Shown here piece by piece: positions 24,890 to 34,553 of a stretch of DNA of 64,000 nucleotides (position 1 is its first letter; the number at the start of each line of letters is the position of its first letter). Source of the stretch: Candidatus Cloacimonadota bacterium (lineage in GTDB: Bacteria; Cloacimonadota; Cloacimonadia; Cloacimonadales; Cloacimonadaceae); the NCBI GenBank assembly GCA_029781115.1, contig JAKOXG010000003.1:1-64000 (forward strand), written 5' to 3'. Below the pieces are notes generated by a model. That model searched no databases, was not told the DNA's origin, and saw only the letters and a list, made by a program, of their open reading frames with translations. The position numbers and the translations under genes are program-made.

Positions 24890-25860
24890 TGACGCGCTCC
24901 ATCCTCATCACGGGGATTACCGGCCTGATCGGCGGTAATGTGTTGAGGGCGATTTTGGCTCTGGATGCCGGCTATGAGATCACAGCTTTGGTGAGGCCGG
25001 GAACATCCAGAAGCAGATATGCGGAATTTGGCTCCAAGGTGGAGATTGTGGAGCTGGACTTGGCGGATACCAAGGGGATCAATGCTTGGCTTGAGGGGCG
25101 CAATTTTGACGTAGTGATGCACATCGGCGCACTTCGGGGTGGCAGAAAGTTCAGCAAAAACATCTATCTCAAAGCCAATCTCCACAGCACGCAGGCATTT
25201 TGTGAGTATTGCCTCAAGACGGGTGCACAACTGCTCTTTTGCTCCTCGGTGGGCGTATTTGGTGCCATTCCCAGCGAGCTGCCAGCGCAAAACCTTTCGC
25301 CACGCAATGCGGATAACTACTATCACTTTACTAAGATTCAAAGCGAAAACTATATACAGCAAGCGGTGTTGCGGGGCTTGAAGGCGGCGATCCTCCGCCC
25401 GGCGATCACCTACGGCCCGGGCGACAACGGCTTCCCGCAGACCTTGGTCAAAATGGTGGAGAAGCGCATCTTCCCGCTCATCAAGAAGCGGGTTTGGATC
25501 CATCTTTGCCACATTCGTTTGATCACAGATGCCTTTGTGTGGCTGCTGCAAAACGATTGGGAGAGCGGTCTGGCGCTCAATGTGGCGGATCGGGAACCGG
25601 TGCAACTGCATGCCTTGGTGAACTTTATCTATCGGCAGAGATATAGCAGAAACTATCCCTCCCGGCTGCAGGTGGATGAACGCTGGTTCAGCTGCGGTGA
25701 GAAGATAGCCAGGCTGTTTAAAAACGAACTGTGGATCAGCCGCTTTGAGCTGATCTCCAAAAGCTGGTTTTATATGGTGACAGATACCTTTGAACTGATG
25801 CAACTGGAGCCCATCTACACCATCCCCAGCTTCAAGATTTTGATGACGGGCAGGGAGTAA
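24889..25860 (+). CDS. NAD-dependent epimerase/dehydratase (extended SDR)
   Basis: 323 residues. The nucleotide-binding motif is SILITGITGLIGG and the active site is a Ser (CSSVG) with YYHFTKIQ (Y-x-x-x-K). RPAITYGPGD is the usual substrate-side block. Members act on nucleotide sugars or isoprenoid-type lipids; which applies is not visible. I chose the ATG at 24889, overlapping the previous stop, because it puts the Rossmann motif at the very N-terminus; an ATG at 24868 is an alternative, but the GGAGGAGGA just after it looks like the ribosome site. Confidence 0.85.
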   Translation: MTRSILITGITGLIGGNVLRAILALDAGYEITALVRPGTSRSRYAEFGSKVEIVELDLADTKGINAWLEGRNFDVVMHIGALRGGRKFSKNIYLKANLHSTQAFCEYCLKTGAQLLFCSSVGVFGAIPSELPAQNLSPRNADNYYHFTKIQSENYIQQAVLRGLKAAILRPAITYGPGDNGFPQTLVKMVEKRIFPLIKKRVWIHLCHIRLITDAFVWLLQNDWESGLALNVADREPVQLHALVNFIYRQRYSRNYPSRLQVDERWFSCGEKIARLFKNELWISRFELISKSWFYMVTDTFELMQLEPIYTIPSFKILMTGRE

Positions 25861-25865
25861 AACCG

Positions 25866-26750
25866 ATGGCCATCCCCATCATCAACAACTGGCACAGCTA
25901 TTTTGAGCATGGCGATGAGGGGCTTGGTTCCAGCTATGAACGCATCATTTTAAACAATGTCCTGCTGAACCTCGTGGCAAAATATGAGGTAAAAAGCGTG
26001 TTGGAGAGCCCCAGCTTTGGCTTTACGGGCTTGAGCGGCATCAACTTGGTAGCTTTGGCCAAAGAGGGAGTAAAGGTGCAGCTGGAAGACCACGACCAGC
26101 AGCGCATCCAGATGATCAAAGAGCTCTGGGACAGCCTCGGGCAAAGCATGGAAATCAGATACAATGCGGATTATCGCGTCTTGGACTATCCGGACAAGAG
26201 CTTTGACCTCACTTTCAGCTTTTCTGCCCTGTGGTTTTGTCAGGATCTGCGTCTTTACCTTTCGGAGCTGGCCAGAGTGAGCAAAAAGTGCATCCTGATC
26301 AGCGTGCCCAACCGGAGTGGCTTGGGCTACAAATCGCAATTGCAGGACTACAGCCCCGAGCGTTACCCTTACCTGCAGATTTCGCACATAGACTCCCCCT
26401 CCTTCATCTATCTATTGGACAAACTGGGCTGGACTTTAAAGGAAAGCAAGCTCTTTGACTGCCCCCTGTGGCCGGATATCGGGATGAGTAAAGAGGATTT
26501 TCTAAAGAATAAGCTGGGTATCAAATTGAAGGGTAAGAAGCAGAGTGGAGATGCGGCGGTTGATTGCGGCGCTTCGGCGAGCGACCGTACAGAGAAAGAG
26601 CCGCTATCCATCTTGGGTTATTATCGGGGTGAGGATGAAGGCTTTGCCAGGCGCATGATGCAGTACTCTCTGCTGGAGCGTCATGCAACGCAAGCCTTTA
26701 AGCGCATCTGGGCACATCACGAATACTTCCTTTTCGAGCCGAAGCCGTGA
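25866..26750 (+). CDS. SAM-dependent methyltransferase with a repeat inserted in frame
   Basis: 294 residues with a class I methyltransferase core: VKSVLESPSFGFTGLSGIN (motif I position), VQLEDHD, and YPDKSFDLTFSFSALWF (motif IV region with the UbiE-like pattern). The substrate is unknown; the operon suggests a lipid or glycan. Between residues ~226 and ~242 lies a low-complexity stretch, GDAAVDCGASASDRTEK, encoded by 26550-26600. That DNA matches the hairpin repeat at 1760-1794 with about four differences over 35 bases. The frame is kept, and the downstream part still looks coding. GGGAG precedes the ATG. The stop overlaps the next gene's GTG. Confidence 0.8.
   Translation: MAIPIINNWHSYFEHGDEGLGSSYERIILNNVLLNLVAKYEVKSVLESPSFGFTGLSGINLVALAKEGVKVQLEDHDQQRIQMIKELWDSLGQSMEIRYNADYRVLDYPDKSFDLTFSFSALWFCQDLRLYLSELARVSKKCILISVPNRSGLGYKSQLQDYSPERYPYLQISHIDSPSFIYLLDKLGWTLKESKLFDCPLWPDIGMSKEDFLKNKLGIKLKGKKQSGDAAVDCGASASDRTEKEPLSILGYYRGEDEGFARRMMQYSLLERHATQAFKRIWAHHEYFLFEPKP
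26560..26594 (+). repeat. Hairpin-repeat copy inside the methyltransferase coding region
   Basis: The sequence TTGATTGCGGCGCTTCGG followed by CGAGCGACCGTACAGAG corresponds to the intergenic copy at 1760-1794. Stem pairing is poorer than in the intergenic copies (GGCGCT facing AGCGACC). The frame reads through without a stop. Confidence 0.65.
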
Positions 26751-27751
26751 ATAAAAGGCAGTCACTATTCTTGATCCTGGGGCTGATTTTGGGCATCCTG
26801 TTAGTCCTCCTGTGGTTGAGAATGGTGGATCTGGACGAGCTTTGGCAGACCATCCAAGGGGTCAAGGTTCCCACGCTGGTATTGGCTTTATGCTTTTATA
26901 TGTTGGCCTATTTTGTGCGCAGTGTCAGGTGGCATCTGCTCATGGATAAAGCCCGCAGGCCCACGTTGCTCAAGGTATGGGGCTACAGTCTGATCGGCAA
27001 TTTTATCAATTACCTCATCCCCATCCGCGCCGGTGAAGTGGCGAAGGCGTGGCTCTTGAAAAAGCAGGACGGCATCCCCATGAGCTCAAGCCTTTCCATC
27101 ATCTTTATAGATAAGAGTTTTGATACCTTCGGCATCTTCTTAGCCTTGGCGTTGCTGCCCTTCTTGGCGTTGACGCTGACCCCGGCCATGTATATTTTAA
27201 TGGGGGGTTTGGCTTTGGTGTTTGTATTATCAGTAGGATTGGTGCTTTTGGCGATGTTCAATCAACAAAAGGTGATCCTGGTGCTCAGAAAGCTATTGTT
27301 TTGGCTGCCCAAGCGTTTCCATGCCAAGCGGGATGAGTTTATCCGGCTCTTTATCGGCGGCATGGATATGTTCAGGTCGCAGCCGCTTAAGCTGTTCTGG
27401 GCTTTGGGATTTACCATCCTGGGAGTGATCTTGGATGGCCTTTACTTTTGGCTCATCTTCAGAGCTTTTGAGATGGTGTATCCTTTTGCAATGGTGCTAT
27501 TTGGCTATACGCTGATCAACCTCAGCTATGCACTGCCGCAGCCACCGGCGCAACTGGGATCAAACCAATGGATGATGATCATCATCTTCAGTTTGGGATT
27601 TGGCTTGACAAAAGCGAGCGCATCCGCGGTTATGGCTCTGGCGCACGTGTTGACCGCTGTGCTGATCACCATCAGTGGCGGCATAGCACTCAGCATCACG
27701 GGAAGCCAGATCCTCAAGAAGATTTTTACAGGAGAAAACTTATATGACTAA
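26747..27751 (+). CDS. YbhN/AglD-like flippase-domain integral membrane protein
   Basis: 334 residues with seven or eight hydrophobic segments. The family (lysylphosphatidylglycerol synthase transmembrane region, UPF0104) is recognised by [26 protein letters not shown] and the LGSNQWMMI region. Members transport or flip lipid-linked molecules; the substrate here is not known. The start is GTG, overlapping the methyltransferase stop (GTGA). The 3' end overlaps the MoxR gene by eight bases. Placement beside an epimerase, a methyltransferase and a polyprenyl synthetase supports lipid-linked glycan handling, by inference. Confidence 0.82.
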   Translation: MNKRQSLFLILGLILGILLVLLWLRMVDLDELWQTIQGVKVPTLVLALCFYMLAYFVRSVRWHLLMDKARRPTLLKVWGYSLIGNFINYLIPIRAGEVAKAWLLKKQDGIPMSSSLSIIFIDKSFDTFGIFLALALLPFLALTLTPAMYILMGGLALVFVLSVGLVLLAMFNQQKVILVLRKLLFWLPKRFHAKRDEFIRLFIGGMDMFRSQPLKLFWALGFTILGVILDGLYFWLIFRAFEMVYPFAMVLFGYTLINLSYALPQPPAQLGSNQWMMIIIFSLGFGLTKASASAVMALAHVLTAVLITISGGIALSITGSQILKKIFTGENLYD

Positions 27752-28727
27752 CGAACAAATGATAGAGCGCATCGAACAATTGAAGGTAGCCAAAGAAGAG
27801 CTGCTGCAACAGATACACAAGGTGATCATTGGCCAGGATGAGGTGATAGAGCAGCTGTTGATCGGGCTTTTTGCGGGTGGACACATGCTCATCGAAGGCG
27901 TGCCCGGCTTGGCTAAAACTTTGCTTATCTCCACGCTTGCCAAAGCTCTGAACCTCAGCTTTGGACGCATCCAGTTTACGCCCGACCTCATGCCCTCAGA
28001 CATCACGGGCTCAGACATCTTGGTAGGCTCTTCCACCGAGCGGGAATTTCGCTACATCAAAGGCCCCATCTTTGCCAATATCATCCTGGCAGACGAAATC
28101 AACCGCACCCCGCCCAAAACACAGGCAGCTCTCCTGCAAGCCATGCAGGAATATAGCGTCAGCAGCGGCAATCAAACCCGAGCTCTGCCTCTGCCCTTCA
28201 TCGTGATGGCCACGCAAAACCCCATCGAACAGGAAGGCACCTATCCCCTGCCGGAAGCGCAACTTGACCGCTTTATGTTTCATGTGCAGATAGATTATCC
28301 TGATCGGGAGACAGAGCTGCAGATCGTGAAAAGCACAACCACAGACCAAAAGGTGGAAATCCAGAGCCTCCTGGACGCCGAGAAAATCCTCGCAGCGCAG
28401 GCAGCGGTGAGAGGCTTGCCTTTGGCGGATCATGTGCTGCAATATGCGGTGGATTTGGCTCGTTCCACCAGACCCAACAGCCCCGAAGCCTCAGAAAGCG
28501 TGCGCAAATGGATCAGCTGGGGCGCCGGACCCAGAGCCTCGCAAAACCTCATTTTAGCCGCCAAGGCAAGAGCAGCCCTGGATGGAAGGCTCAGCCCCTC
28601 AGAAGAGGATGTGCGCCAAGTGGCAAAACCTGTGCTCAGTCATCGCATCCTGCTTTCCTTCACGGCGGAAGCGGAAGGCGTCAGCACCCGTGACATCATC
28701 CAAGAACTCATCGGAGCAAAGTCATGA
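27744..28727 (+). CDS. MoxR-family AAA+ ATPase
   Basis: 327 residues, the normal MoxR length. Walker A is GVPGLAKT (52-59), Walker B is IILADEINR (near 112-120), followed by [14 protein letters not shown], sensor [22 protein letters not shown] and the C-terminal lid. MoxR ATPases chaperone VWA/Bat proteins. The only VWA gene in the window is at 7042, 19 kb away, not adjacent as in most genomes. AGGAGAAAACTTAT precedes the ATG. The stop overlaps the next gene's ATG. Confidence 0.93.
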   Translation: MTNEQMIERIEQLKVAKEELLQQIHKVIIGQDEVIEQLLIGLFAGGHMLIEGVPGLAKTLLISTLAKALNLSFGRIQFTPDLMPSDITGSDILVGSSTEREFRYIKGPIFANIILADEINRTPPKTQAALLQAMQEYSVSSGNQTRALPLPFIVMATQNPIEQEGTYPLPEAQLDRFMFHVQIDYPDRETELQIVKSTTTDQKVEIQSLLDAEKILAAQAAVRGLPLADHVLQYAVDLARSTRPNSPEASESVRKWISWGAGPRASQNLILAAKARAALDGRLSPSEEDVRQVAKPVLSHRILLSFTAEAEGVSTRDIIQELIGAKS

Positions 28728-29656
28728 AAAAACTCGTCCTTTTCCTTATCGTCTTCAGCTGCATATTTGGCCTAAATGCAGTAGATGACAAGTTTTTGCA
28801 ACCCATCGTCAGGGTGGAGGGAGGCCAAGCCTTAGGCATCCAAGTATTTGATGATCAGGTGATCACCCGAAATCAAAACCAGATCTGGATCTACAACATC
28901 TTCAACCTCTTCAGGCCTTCCATCGAGGCATCTTTCCTCTCCGGAGCACAGATCGAGGACATTGACCTCGTGGGAGACAACTACCTCTATGTGGTCACCC
29001 GTGAGCCGGCAAATATCATCGTGCCGGTGGATTCGCTCAATTCCTACGCACGCATCTACTTCACCGAACACCTGCCGGGCGATAAGATCACTCGCGAGGG
29101 GAGCACGGTCTATATCGCCGATCGCTTCAAAGGCATAGATATCGTCAACATCGGCAAAGGCGGGCTCAGGGAGATCATCTCCACCTTCTCCACCAACTGG
29201 GGCATCAAAGATTTTGAAGCCATCTACCCAAACCTCTATGCACTCAACGACTTTGGCCTCGTAACCGTGGATATTTCAGACCAGCAATTCCCGCAAGCCA
29301 GAGGCCAAAACTACCAGATACCGGAATCACGCTGCCTGGTGAAAAACAAAGACACCGTGTGGGTGGCTGCCGGGAAAAACCTGCTGGGCATCAATATCCG
29401 AGACCTCAAAAACCCTTACCTCACCACGCAATACCGGATGCCAAACGAAATCCTGGACCTCGAAGTGCAGGACGATCGCCTCTACCTGGCTTTGGGACGT
29501 GGCGGAGTGAAGATCTTGGACGTGAAAAACCCCTTGCAGATCGAGGATATCAATACCATCAATACACCCTACAGCGTCTATGACGTAGCCCTGAGCGAGG
29601 ATTTGGTGTTTTTGGGCTTGGGCAGAGACGGCTGGGCGATATATCAGTATAAGTAG
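28724..29656 (+). CDS. Exported beta-propeller protein with LVIVD-like repeats
   Basis: 310 residues with a signal peptide ([19 protein letters not shown]). At least five repeats have the pattern of LVIVD propeller blades: [72 protein letters not shown] and [14 protein letters not shown]. Such proteins occur at the surface of FCB bacteria with unclear roles. No sorting domain is present, so it should remain periplasmic or outer-membrane associated. It is the last gene of the operon. Confidence 0.8.
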   Translation: MKKLVLFLIVFSCIFGLNAVDDKFLQPIVRVEGGQALGIQVFDDQVITRNQNQIWIYNIFNLFRPSIEASFLSGAQIEDIDLVGDNYLYVVTREPANIIVPVDSLNSYARIYFTEHLPGDKITREGSTVYIADRFKGIDIVNIGKGGLREIISTFSTNWGIKDFEAIYPNLYALNDFGLVTVDISDQQFPQARGQNYQIPESRCLVKNKDTVWVAAGKNLLGINIRDLKNPYLTTQYRMPNEILDLEVQDDRLYLALGRGGVKILDVKNPLQIEDINTINTPYSVYDVALSEDLVFLGLGRDGWAIYQYK

Positions 29657-29842
29657 GTGTTAGGGGTTAGGTTTTAGAGGTTAGGAGCTGACGCTGGCTT
29701 CGGGGATATGTGTATTCTTTGCAGGGATACATACGGCTCTGAGGCTTTCTTTTTGTCCACGAATTGCACGAGATAACACGAATCTGGCCAGCTAACGCTG
29801 GATATACTTTCCACGGATGAGCACGGATAATCGCGGATTAAA
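29655..29842 (-). repeat. Composite CTAACACC repeat followed by CACGAATT/CACGGATG units
   Basis: The first 54 bases are GTGTTAGGGGTTAGGTTTTA-type units ending in GAGCTGACGCTGGCTTC, the reverse complement of the leader seen at 744 and 61081. CACGAATT-like units follow at 29757-29786 and CACGGAT units at 29812-29840. Confidence 0.6.
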
Positions 29843-29909
29843 CCCAAATGGCATAATGGGATTTTCCTCTTATACTTGCCTTCATTCGTAGATACGACAC
29901 CTGCATCGC

Positions 29910-29998
29910 CCTTACTCACCCGCCCGGTAATCCCCCGGAGATACTCGGGTTTTTCACGGGAGGCTCCGGGTAATCACCGGGAGGCTAAGCAAGGAAGA
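29910..29998 (+). repeat. ~90-bp structured repeat, copy 2
   Basis: Matches 13099-13188 end to end, with conserved ACTCGGGTTTTT, CGGGAGGCTCCG and CACCGGGAGGCT blocks. Differences are scattered and several keep base pairing of the CGGG/CCCG arms. Confidence 0.6.
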
Positions 29999-30045
29999 AG
30001 CAGGGTTTGGCGATGGCTGTTTGTGAGAGGATGCTAACGATGCGG

Positions 30046-30190
30046 CTCCTCCGGTATTTCACCTTCGACCAAAAGGGATAAACCTTTGACCCTTTCGTAT
30101 CGCTAATACTTACAGGCAGTTACACGCTTGGATTTTTGGTTTTTGGAAAGTCAAAGTGGGATCGTCAGTGTATATTATAGAGGGACGTTT
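30046..30190 (+). repeat. ~145-bp repeat, copy 1
   Basis: Corresponds to 61145-61288 in inverted orientation. Shared blocks are GGTATTTCAC, the TTTTTGG run, and GATCGTCAGTGTATATTATAGAGG, of which the last is the best conserved (over 20 identical bases). Intervening parts are diverged. Confidence 0.55.
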
Positions 30191-30332
30191 TATCTGAGGG
30201 TGCAAACGAGGTGTGAACGGTTGATGATCTGCGGTTGTCAATCACTTAGAACCCCTGATTGAAAAAAGCTTGGCGGGTATTTCACGAACACAATTCAACT
30301 TAGGTTGACAGGTGATGAGTGGTTTTTCACGG

Positions 30333-30375
30333 GGAAAAGAAAAGCGGTTCATCCACAGTAAGGGGACAAACCGCT
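30333..30375 (-). terminator. Rho-independent terminator of the flavodiiron gene
   Basis: On the minus strand AGCGGTTT and AACCGCT pair (7-8 bp), followed by TTTTCTTTTCCCC. It begins 20 bases after the stop codon. Confidence 0.75.
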
Positions 30376-30395
30376 ATGTAGTGTGTCTTGCGACC

Positions 30396-31574
30396 TTAAG
30401 CTTGGATTCTTTCTTTATGTTTGGCGGCGATGGTCTCTGCGAGCTGTGTCAGTTCATCCAAGGTTGATGCTTTGGGGAGGCCTTTGCAGAGGATTGCGCC
30501 AAGGTATTCGGGTTTGAGGTTGGACATCAGCTCCAGCAGCTTTTTCTCTGCCTGGGTAGCCCAGCCATAGCTGCCGATGATGGCTAAAAAGGGTGCTTTG
30601 GGTTTGAGGGCGTTTGCCAGGATAGCTGCATAAGCCACCAAGGGATGCGGACCCACCAGCAATGTGGGGGCACCGATCACGATGGTAGCGGCATCCACCA
30701 TGGCCATGGCGAGCTTGCCGGTGTCAGCCACGGTGAGGTCAAAGAGTTCCACGTCCACGCCGCGTTTTACCAGTTCGGTGGTGAGGTGCTGCACCATCTG
30801 TTCCACGCTTCCGTGCATGGAGACGTAGGGCAGCAGCACTTTGTTTTCCACCCTGTCGGATGTCCAGTCTTCGTAGGCGGAGATGATCCTTTCGGGATTG
30901 TTCCAGATGGGACCGTGGCTGGGCGCCACAAACTCGATGTCCAGCTCACGCACCTTTTGCAGATGGCCTTTGATAGCGCTTTTGAAGGGCATCATAATCT
31001 CGGCATAGTAGCGTTTGCCGGATTCCATGATGCAGGGATCGTTGTCGTCAAAGAGGGAGCTTCCGGCGGAGTGCGAGCCCAAAAAGTCGCAGGAAAAGAG
31101 TATCTTCTGCTCGGGCATATAGGCGACCATGGTCTCAGGCCAGTGCACCCAGGGCATGTGGAAAAACTTGAGGCTCTTGTCTCCCAAAGAGAGCACCTCG
31201 CCATCTTCCACGGGACGGAGCTTGTCTGCCGGGAGCCCAAGATGGTCGATGAGCAGCGCTTTTGCTTTGGTGGAGCAAATGATGGGCGCATCCGGGAAAA
31301 GCCGGTGCAGGTGCGGGATGCTGCCGGAGTGATCCTGCTCTGTATGTAAAGAAATGAGGTAATCCACTTTCTTGAAGTCTTTGATCTTGTCCAAGTAGAC
31401 ATCCGCAAAGGCGGGATCAACGCTGTCGATAATGGCTGTCTTTTCTGAACCTTGGATCAGGTAAGAGTTGTAACTGGTTCCATCAGGAAGCGGGATGAGA
31501 GAATCAAACAGGCGACGCCCCCAATCCTGAACTCCGATGGCGTATGTGCCGGGACGAAATTCTCTGGGATTCAT
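30396..31574 (-). CDS. A-type flavodiiron protein (FprA family)
   Basis: 392 residues in two domains. Residues 1-245 are a metallo-beta-lactamase domain with the diiron ligands H77, E79, D81 and H82 (HTEQDH), H144 (WVHWPE), D163 (SCDFLG) and H220 (PSHGP). Residues ~246-392 are a flavodoxin domain starting YVSMHGSVEQM. The protein reduces O2 to water or NO to N2O and protects strict anaerobes. There is no rubredoxin fusion; the electron donor must be separate. The ATG follows AAGGAG at a slightly long spacing. It is transcribed alone, divergent from the M6 protease gene. Confidence 0.95.
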   Translation of the reverse strand: MNPREFRPGTYAIGVQDWGRRLFDSLIPLPDGTSYNSYLIQGSEKTAIIDSVDPAFADVYLDKIKDFKKVDYLISLHTEQDHSGSIPHLHRLFPDAPIICSTKAKALLIDHLGLPADKLRPVEDGEVLSLGDKSLKFFHMPWVHWPETMVAYMPEQKILFSCDFLGSHSAGSSLFDDNDPCIMESGKRYYAEIMMPFKSAIKGHLQKVRELDIEFVAPSHGPIWNNPERIISAYEDWTSDRVENKVLLPYVSMHGSVEQMVQHLTTELVKRGVDVELFDLTVADTGKLAMAMVDAATIVIGAPTLLVGPHPLVAYAAILANALKPKAPFLAIIGSYGWATQAEKKLLELMSNLKPEYLGAILCKGLPKASTLDELTQLAETIAAKHKERIQA

Positions 31575-31709
31575 ATAGTTATCAGTCTCCTTAATGTATC
31601 TTTTTATAGTGTCTTATGAAATAGTAAATCAGTTGGTGAGGAAAGCAAGAGAAAAAGGATGCTTGCCAATCTACAAAGATTCCTTATCTTTTGGAACAGA
31701 ACTTGCTAA

Positions 31710-31715
31710 TATAAT
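31710..31715 (+). promoter_or_regulatory. Possible -10 box upstream of the M6 protease gene
   Basis: A perfect TATAAT lies about 110 bases before the ATG at 31826. The -35 region is poor (TCTTTT at 17 bases), so only the -10 is supported. Confidence 0.3.
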
Positions 31716-31825
31716 AGGATAACACATGAAAGATGGCTGACTGCAGTGGGATTTTAGGCTCTGTGGCAGTGATCGGAGTAGTGGCAGAACAATCGACATG
31801 TAAAATAAAGAGATATAGAGGAACA

Positions 31826-34519
31826 ATGAGAAAAGTCTTAAACTTGACGATCCTAACCCTGATGGTGATTGTCAATGGCTTAGTGGCCGCACCCCATAGC
31901 TTTCTGCCCATCGAGGCGACGCAGCCGGATGGAACGCAGATAAGCATCTTTGCCAGCGGTGATGAATTTCACAACTGGCTGCATGATGGGGACAACTATA
32001 CTATAGTAAGAGACGATAGCGGAGCCTACGTCTATGCAATGCAAGAGCGTGGCAGCTTGGTGCCATCAGACCTGCTGGTGGGAAGAGACTTGCCAAACGT
32101 GAAAGGCATAGCTCCGGGGCTGAACTTGAGCCAGGCAGAAATCAAGGCCAAGTATGACCGCTACGCACAGATGCGGGACTATTCCAATGGGCGCAGTCCG
32201 CATGTAGGTCAATTCAACAACATCGTGATCTTCATCAAGTTTGCCGACAGTCCGGAATTCAGCGCTTCCTTCGACTATTATGAACAGATCTTCAATGCGC
32301 CGAATGATGGGGACAACTCGATGAAACGCTATTTCCAGGCAGCTTCCTATGGCTTGCTGAATGTGGATTCGTTCTACTATCCTGCACCCAATGGGAATAC
32401 GGTGGTTTCCTATACGGATACCCAACCGCGCAGCTACTTCCAGCCCTATAGCAACTCCAATCCCAATGGCTATTCCGGAGATGACGAGCGCACGCAGCGC
32501 GAACAGCAGATGCTGGCGAGGGCAGTGGCTGCGGTGGGACCACAGATTCCCACCAGCTTGGTAATCGACGGCGATAACGATGGCTATGTGGACAACGTTT
32601 GCTTCATCATCCAAGGCAGACCGGATGGATGGGCAGAACTGCTCTGGCCGCATCGCTGGGTTCTCTATGCCGCAGATGCCTATATCCATGGCAAGATGGT
32701 GTGGGACTTCAACTTCCAGCTGGACACTTCATTGGGCAGCTCCGGTGCCAGCGTGTTGGCGCACGAGATGTTCCACAGCTTGGGAGCACCTGACCTTTAT
32801 AGATATCATGACGATACCATCACCCCCATTGGAAATTGGGACCTGATGGCCGGCAACCAGAACCCACCCCAACATATGAGCGTCTGGATGAAATACAGAT
32901 ACGGACAGTGGATCGATAACGTGCCCACCATCACCACTTCTGGAACCTATACGCTGCATCCCGTGGCATCTTCCTCCACAAACAACATCTACCGCATCAA
33001 TAGCTGGCGCAACAACGAATACTTTGTCTTGGAATACAGGAAACCTCATGGAATGTACGATGGCAACCTGCCGGGCAGCGGGCTGCTGGTCTACAGATTG
33101 GATACCAGGGAAAACGGCAATGCCTCCGGTCCACCGGATGAGCTGTATATCTATCGGCCAGGTGGAACAAACTCTGTGAATGGATACCTGAATCAAGCCG
33201 CACTTTCTCAGCAAGCTGGACGCACGGAGATCAGTGAAGCGACAGCGCCAAACGGCTTTTTGGGCAATGGCGCATCTGGAGGTTTGAACCTCTTTGACGT
33301 GGGCGAAGCGGGCGATACCATCAGCTTTAAAGTGAAGATATCCGGCATACAGCTCACCTACCCGCATGGTGGCGAGGTATTGTTCAGCGGCACCAGCAAA
33401 CAAATCACCTGGAAGTGCAGATTCATCAACGGCACCGTGAAGCTCGAGTATAGCGCAGACGGGGGACAGTCTTGGAGTCTGATCGCCAACAACGTGCACA
33501 ATACGGGCAGCTACACTTGGACAAACATCCCTCATATGAACAGTGAAAACGTGCATGTGCGCGTGAGCTTCAACGGCACCGACCACACTGATTCAAACTA
33601 CTATCCCTTCACGGTGATCAATGAATTGGTGGCACCGGTAGCTATCTTCCCGGAAGACCAGGCTACAGACGTGCCCACCAATCCCCGCATCTGCTGGCAA
33701 AGAGTGCCGGGAGCAACTGCCTACTACTTCCAGCTGGCTTTGGACGACGCTTTTACGGTTCTGTTGGAAGATATAGATGGCTTGCCGGTCAACTTCTTCC
33801 AGGCAAGCCGCCTGAACTCCGATACACAATACTATTGGAGAGTGGCAGCTTCTGCACCGGATATGGGACATGGCCCCTTTACAGATACACACACCTTCAC
33901 CACCGGCGCACCAAGCGAACTGCCCCTGGCTCCAAGTCTGATTTCACCGGCGCATATGAGCCAAAATGTGAGCATACCCGTCACCTTCAACTGGACGAGA
34001 AGCGATATCGCAACCGGCTATAAGCTGCAGATATGCACCAATGCTTACTTCAGCAGCGGCGTGATAGAGCACGATGACGTTCCGGATATCCTTATCAACG
34101 TCTCAAATCTAAGACCCTTTACCACCTATTACTGGAGAGTGGCAGCCAAAAACTCGGTGGGTAGCAGCAACTACTCACAGGTCTATAGATTCAAGACCGG
34201 AGATGTGACGGATGCGGATGATTCGCAAGCTCCTGTTCCGACCAACGCCCTGAAGACGATCTTCCCCAATCCTTTCAAGCAATTCACCTCCATCCCCGTG
34301 AGTGTGAAGGATGCAAATCAATCTTTGAGCGTGAAGATTTACAACCTGCGCGGTCAGCTGGTGCGCACGCTGCATCAGGGCAGAGCCACGCAGAACAGTC
34401 TGACGCTGAAATGGGACGGAAGAGATGACCTGGGCAGACCGATATCTGAAGGCGTTTACTTCTGCCGCATGGAGACTGACGGTTTTATGGAGACTCGCAA
34501 GGTCTTGTTTATGCGTTAG
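31826..34519 (+). CDS. Secreted M6-family metalloprotease with type IX sorting domain
   Basis: 897 residues. Signal peptide at residues 1-~21. The immune-inhibitor-A-like M6 peptidase domain spans about 100-500 with the zinc site HEMFHSLGAPD near residue 313 (HExxHxxGxxD, intact). An Ig-like segment (TYPHGGEVL) follows near 510-600, then two fibronectin-III-like domains (FPEDQATDVPTNPRICW and SPAHMSQNVSIPVTFNW starts). The sorting domain covers about the last 85 residues (IFPNPFKQFTS, KIYNLRGQLVRTL, ISEGVYFCRM). It is predicted to be exported by the type IX system and to digest proteins outside the cell. I chose the ATG at 31826 (AGAGGAACA upstream), which begins the signal peptide; an in-frame ATG 31 codons earlier does not. 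Confidence 0.92.
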   Translation: MRKVLNLTILTLMVIVNGLVAAPHSFLPIEATQPDGTQISIFASGDEFHNWLHDGDNYTIVRDDSGAYVYAMQERGSLVPSDLLVGRDLPNVKGIAPGLNLSQAEIKAKYDRYAQMRDYSNGRSPHVGQFNNIVIFIKFADSPEFSASFDYYEQIFNAPNDGDNSMKRYFQAASYGLLNVDSFYYPAPNGNTVVSYTDTQPRSYFQPYSNSNPNGYSGDDERTQREQQMLARAVAAVGPQIPTSLVIDGDNDGYVDNVCFIIQGRPDGWAELLWPHRWVLYAADAYIHGKMVWDFNFQLDTSLGSSGASVLAHEMFHSLGAPDLYRYHDDTITPIGNWDLMAGNQNPPQHMSVWMKYRYGQWIDNVPTITTSGTYTLHPVASSSTNNIYRINSWRNNEYFVLEYRKPHGMYDGNLPGSGLLVYRLDTRENGNASGPPDELYIYRPGGTNSVNGYLNQAALSQQAGRTEISEATAPNGFLGNGASGGLNLFDVGEAGDTISFKVKISGIQLTYPHGGEVLFSGTSKQITWKCRFINGTVKLEYSADGGQSWSLIANNVHNTGSYTWTNIPHMNSENVHVRVSFNGTDHTDSNYYPFTVINELVAPVAIFPEDQATDVPTNPRICWQRVPGATAYYFQLALDDAFTVLLEDIDGLPVNFFQASRLNSDTQYYWRVAASAPDMGHGPFTDTHTFTTGAPSELPLAPSLISPAHMSQNVSIPVTFNWTRSDIATGYKLQICTNAYFSSGVIEHDDVPDILINVSNLRPFTTYYWRVAAKNSVGSSNYSQVYRFKTGDVTDADDSQAPVPTNALKTIFPNPFKQFTSIPVSVKDANQSLSVKIYNLRGQLVRTLHQGRATQNSLTLKWDGRDDLGRPISEGVYFCRMETDGFMETRKVLFMR

Positions 34520-34553
34520 ATATGACCGTTTAACTTCGGAGGGCTCGGTTTAA

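Larger units (their letters stand above)
29657..30395. other. 739-bp spacer with four repeat families and a terminator
   Basis: No gene is supported. It contains a composite CTAACACC tract on the minus strand (29655-29708), CACGAATT and CACGGATG units (29754-29842), copy 2 of the ~90-bp structured repeat (29910-29998), one copy of a ~145-bp repeat (30046-30190) and the terminator of the flavodiiron gene. Confidence 0.65.
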
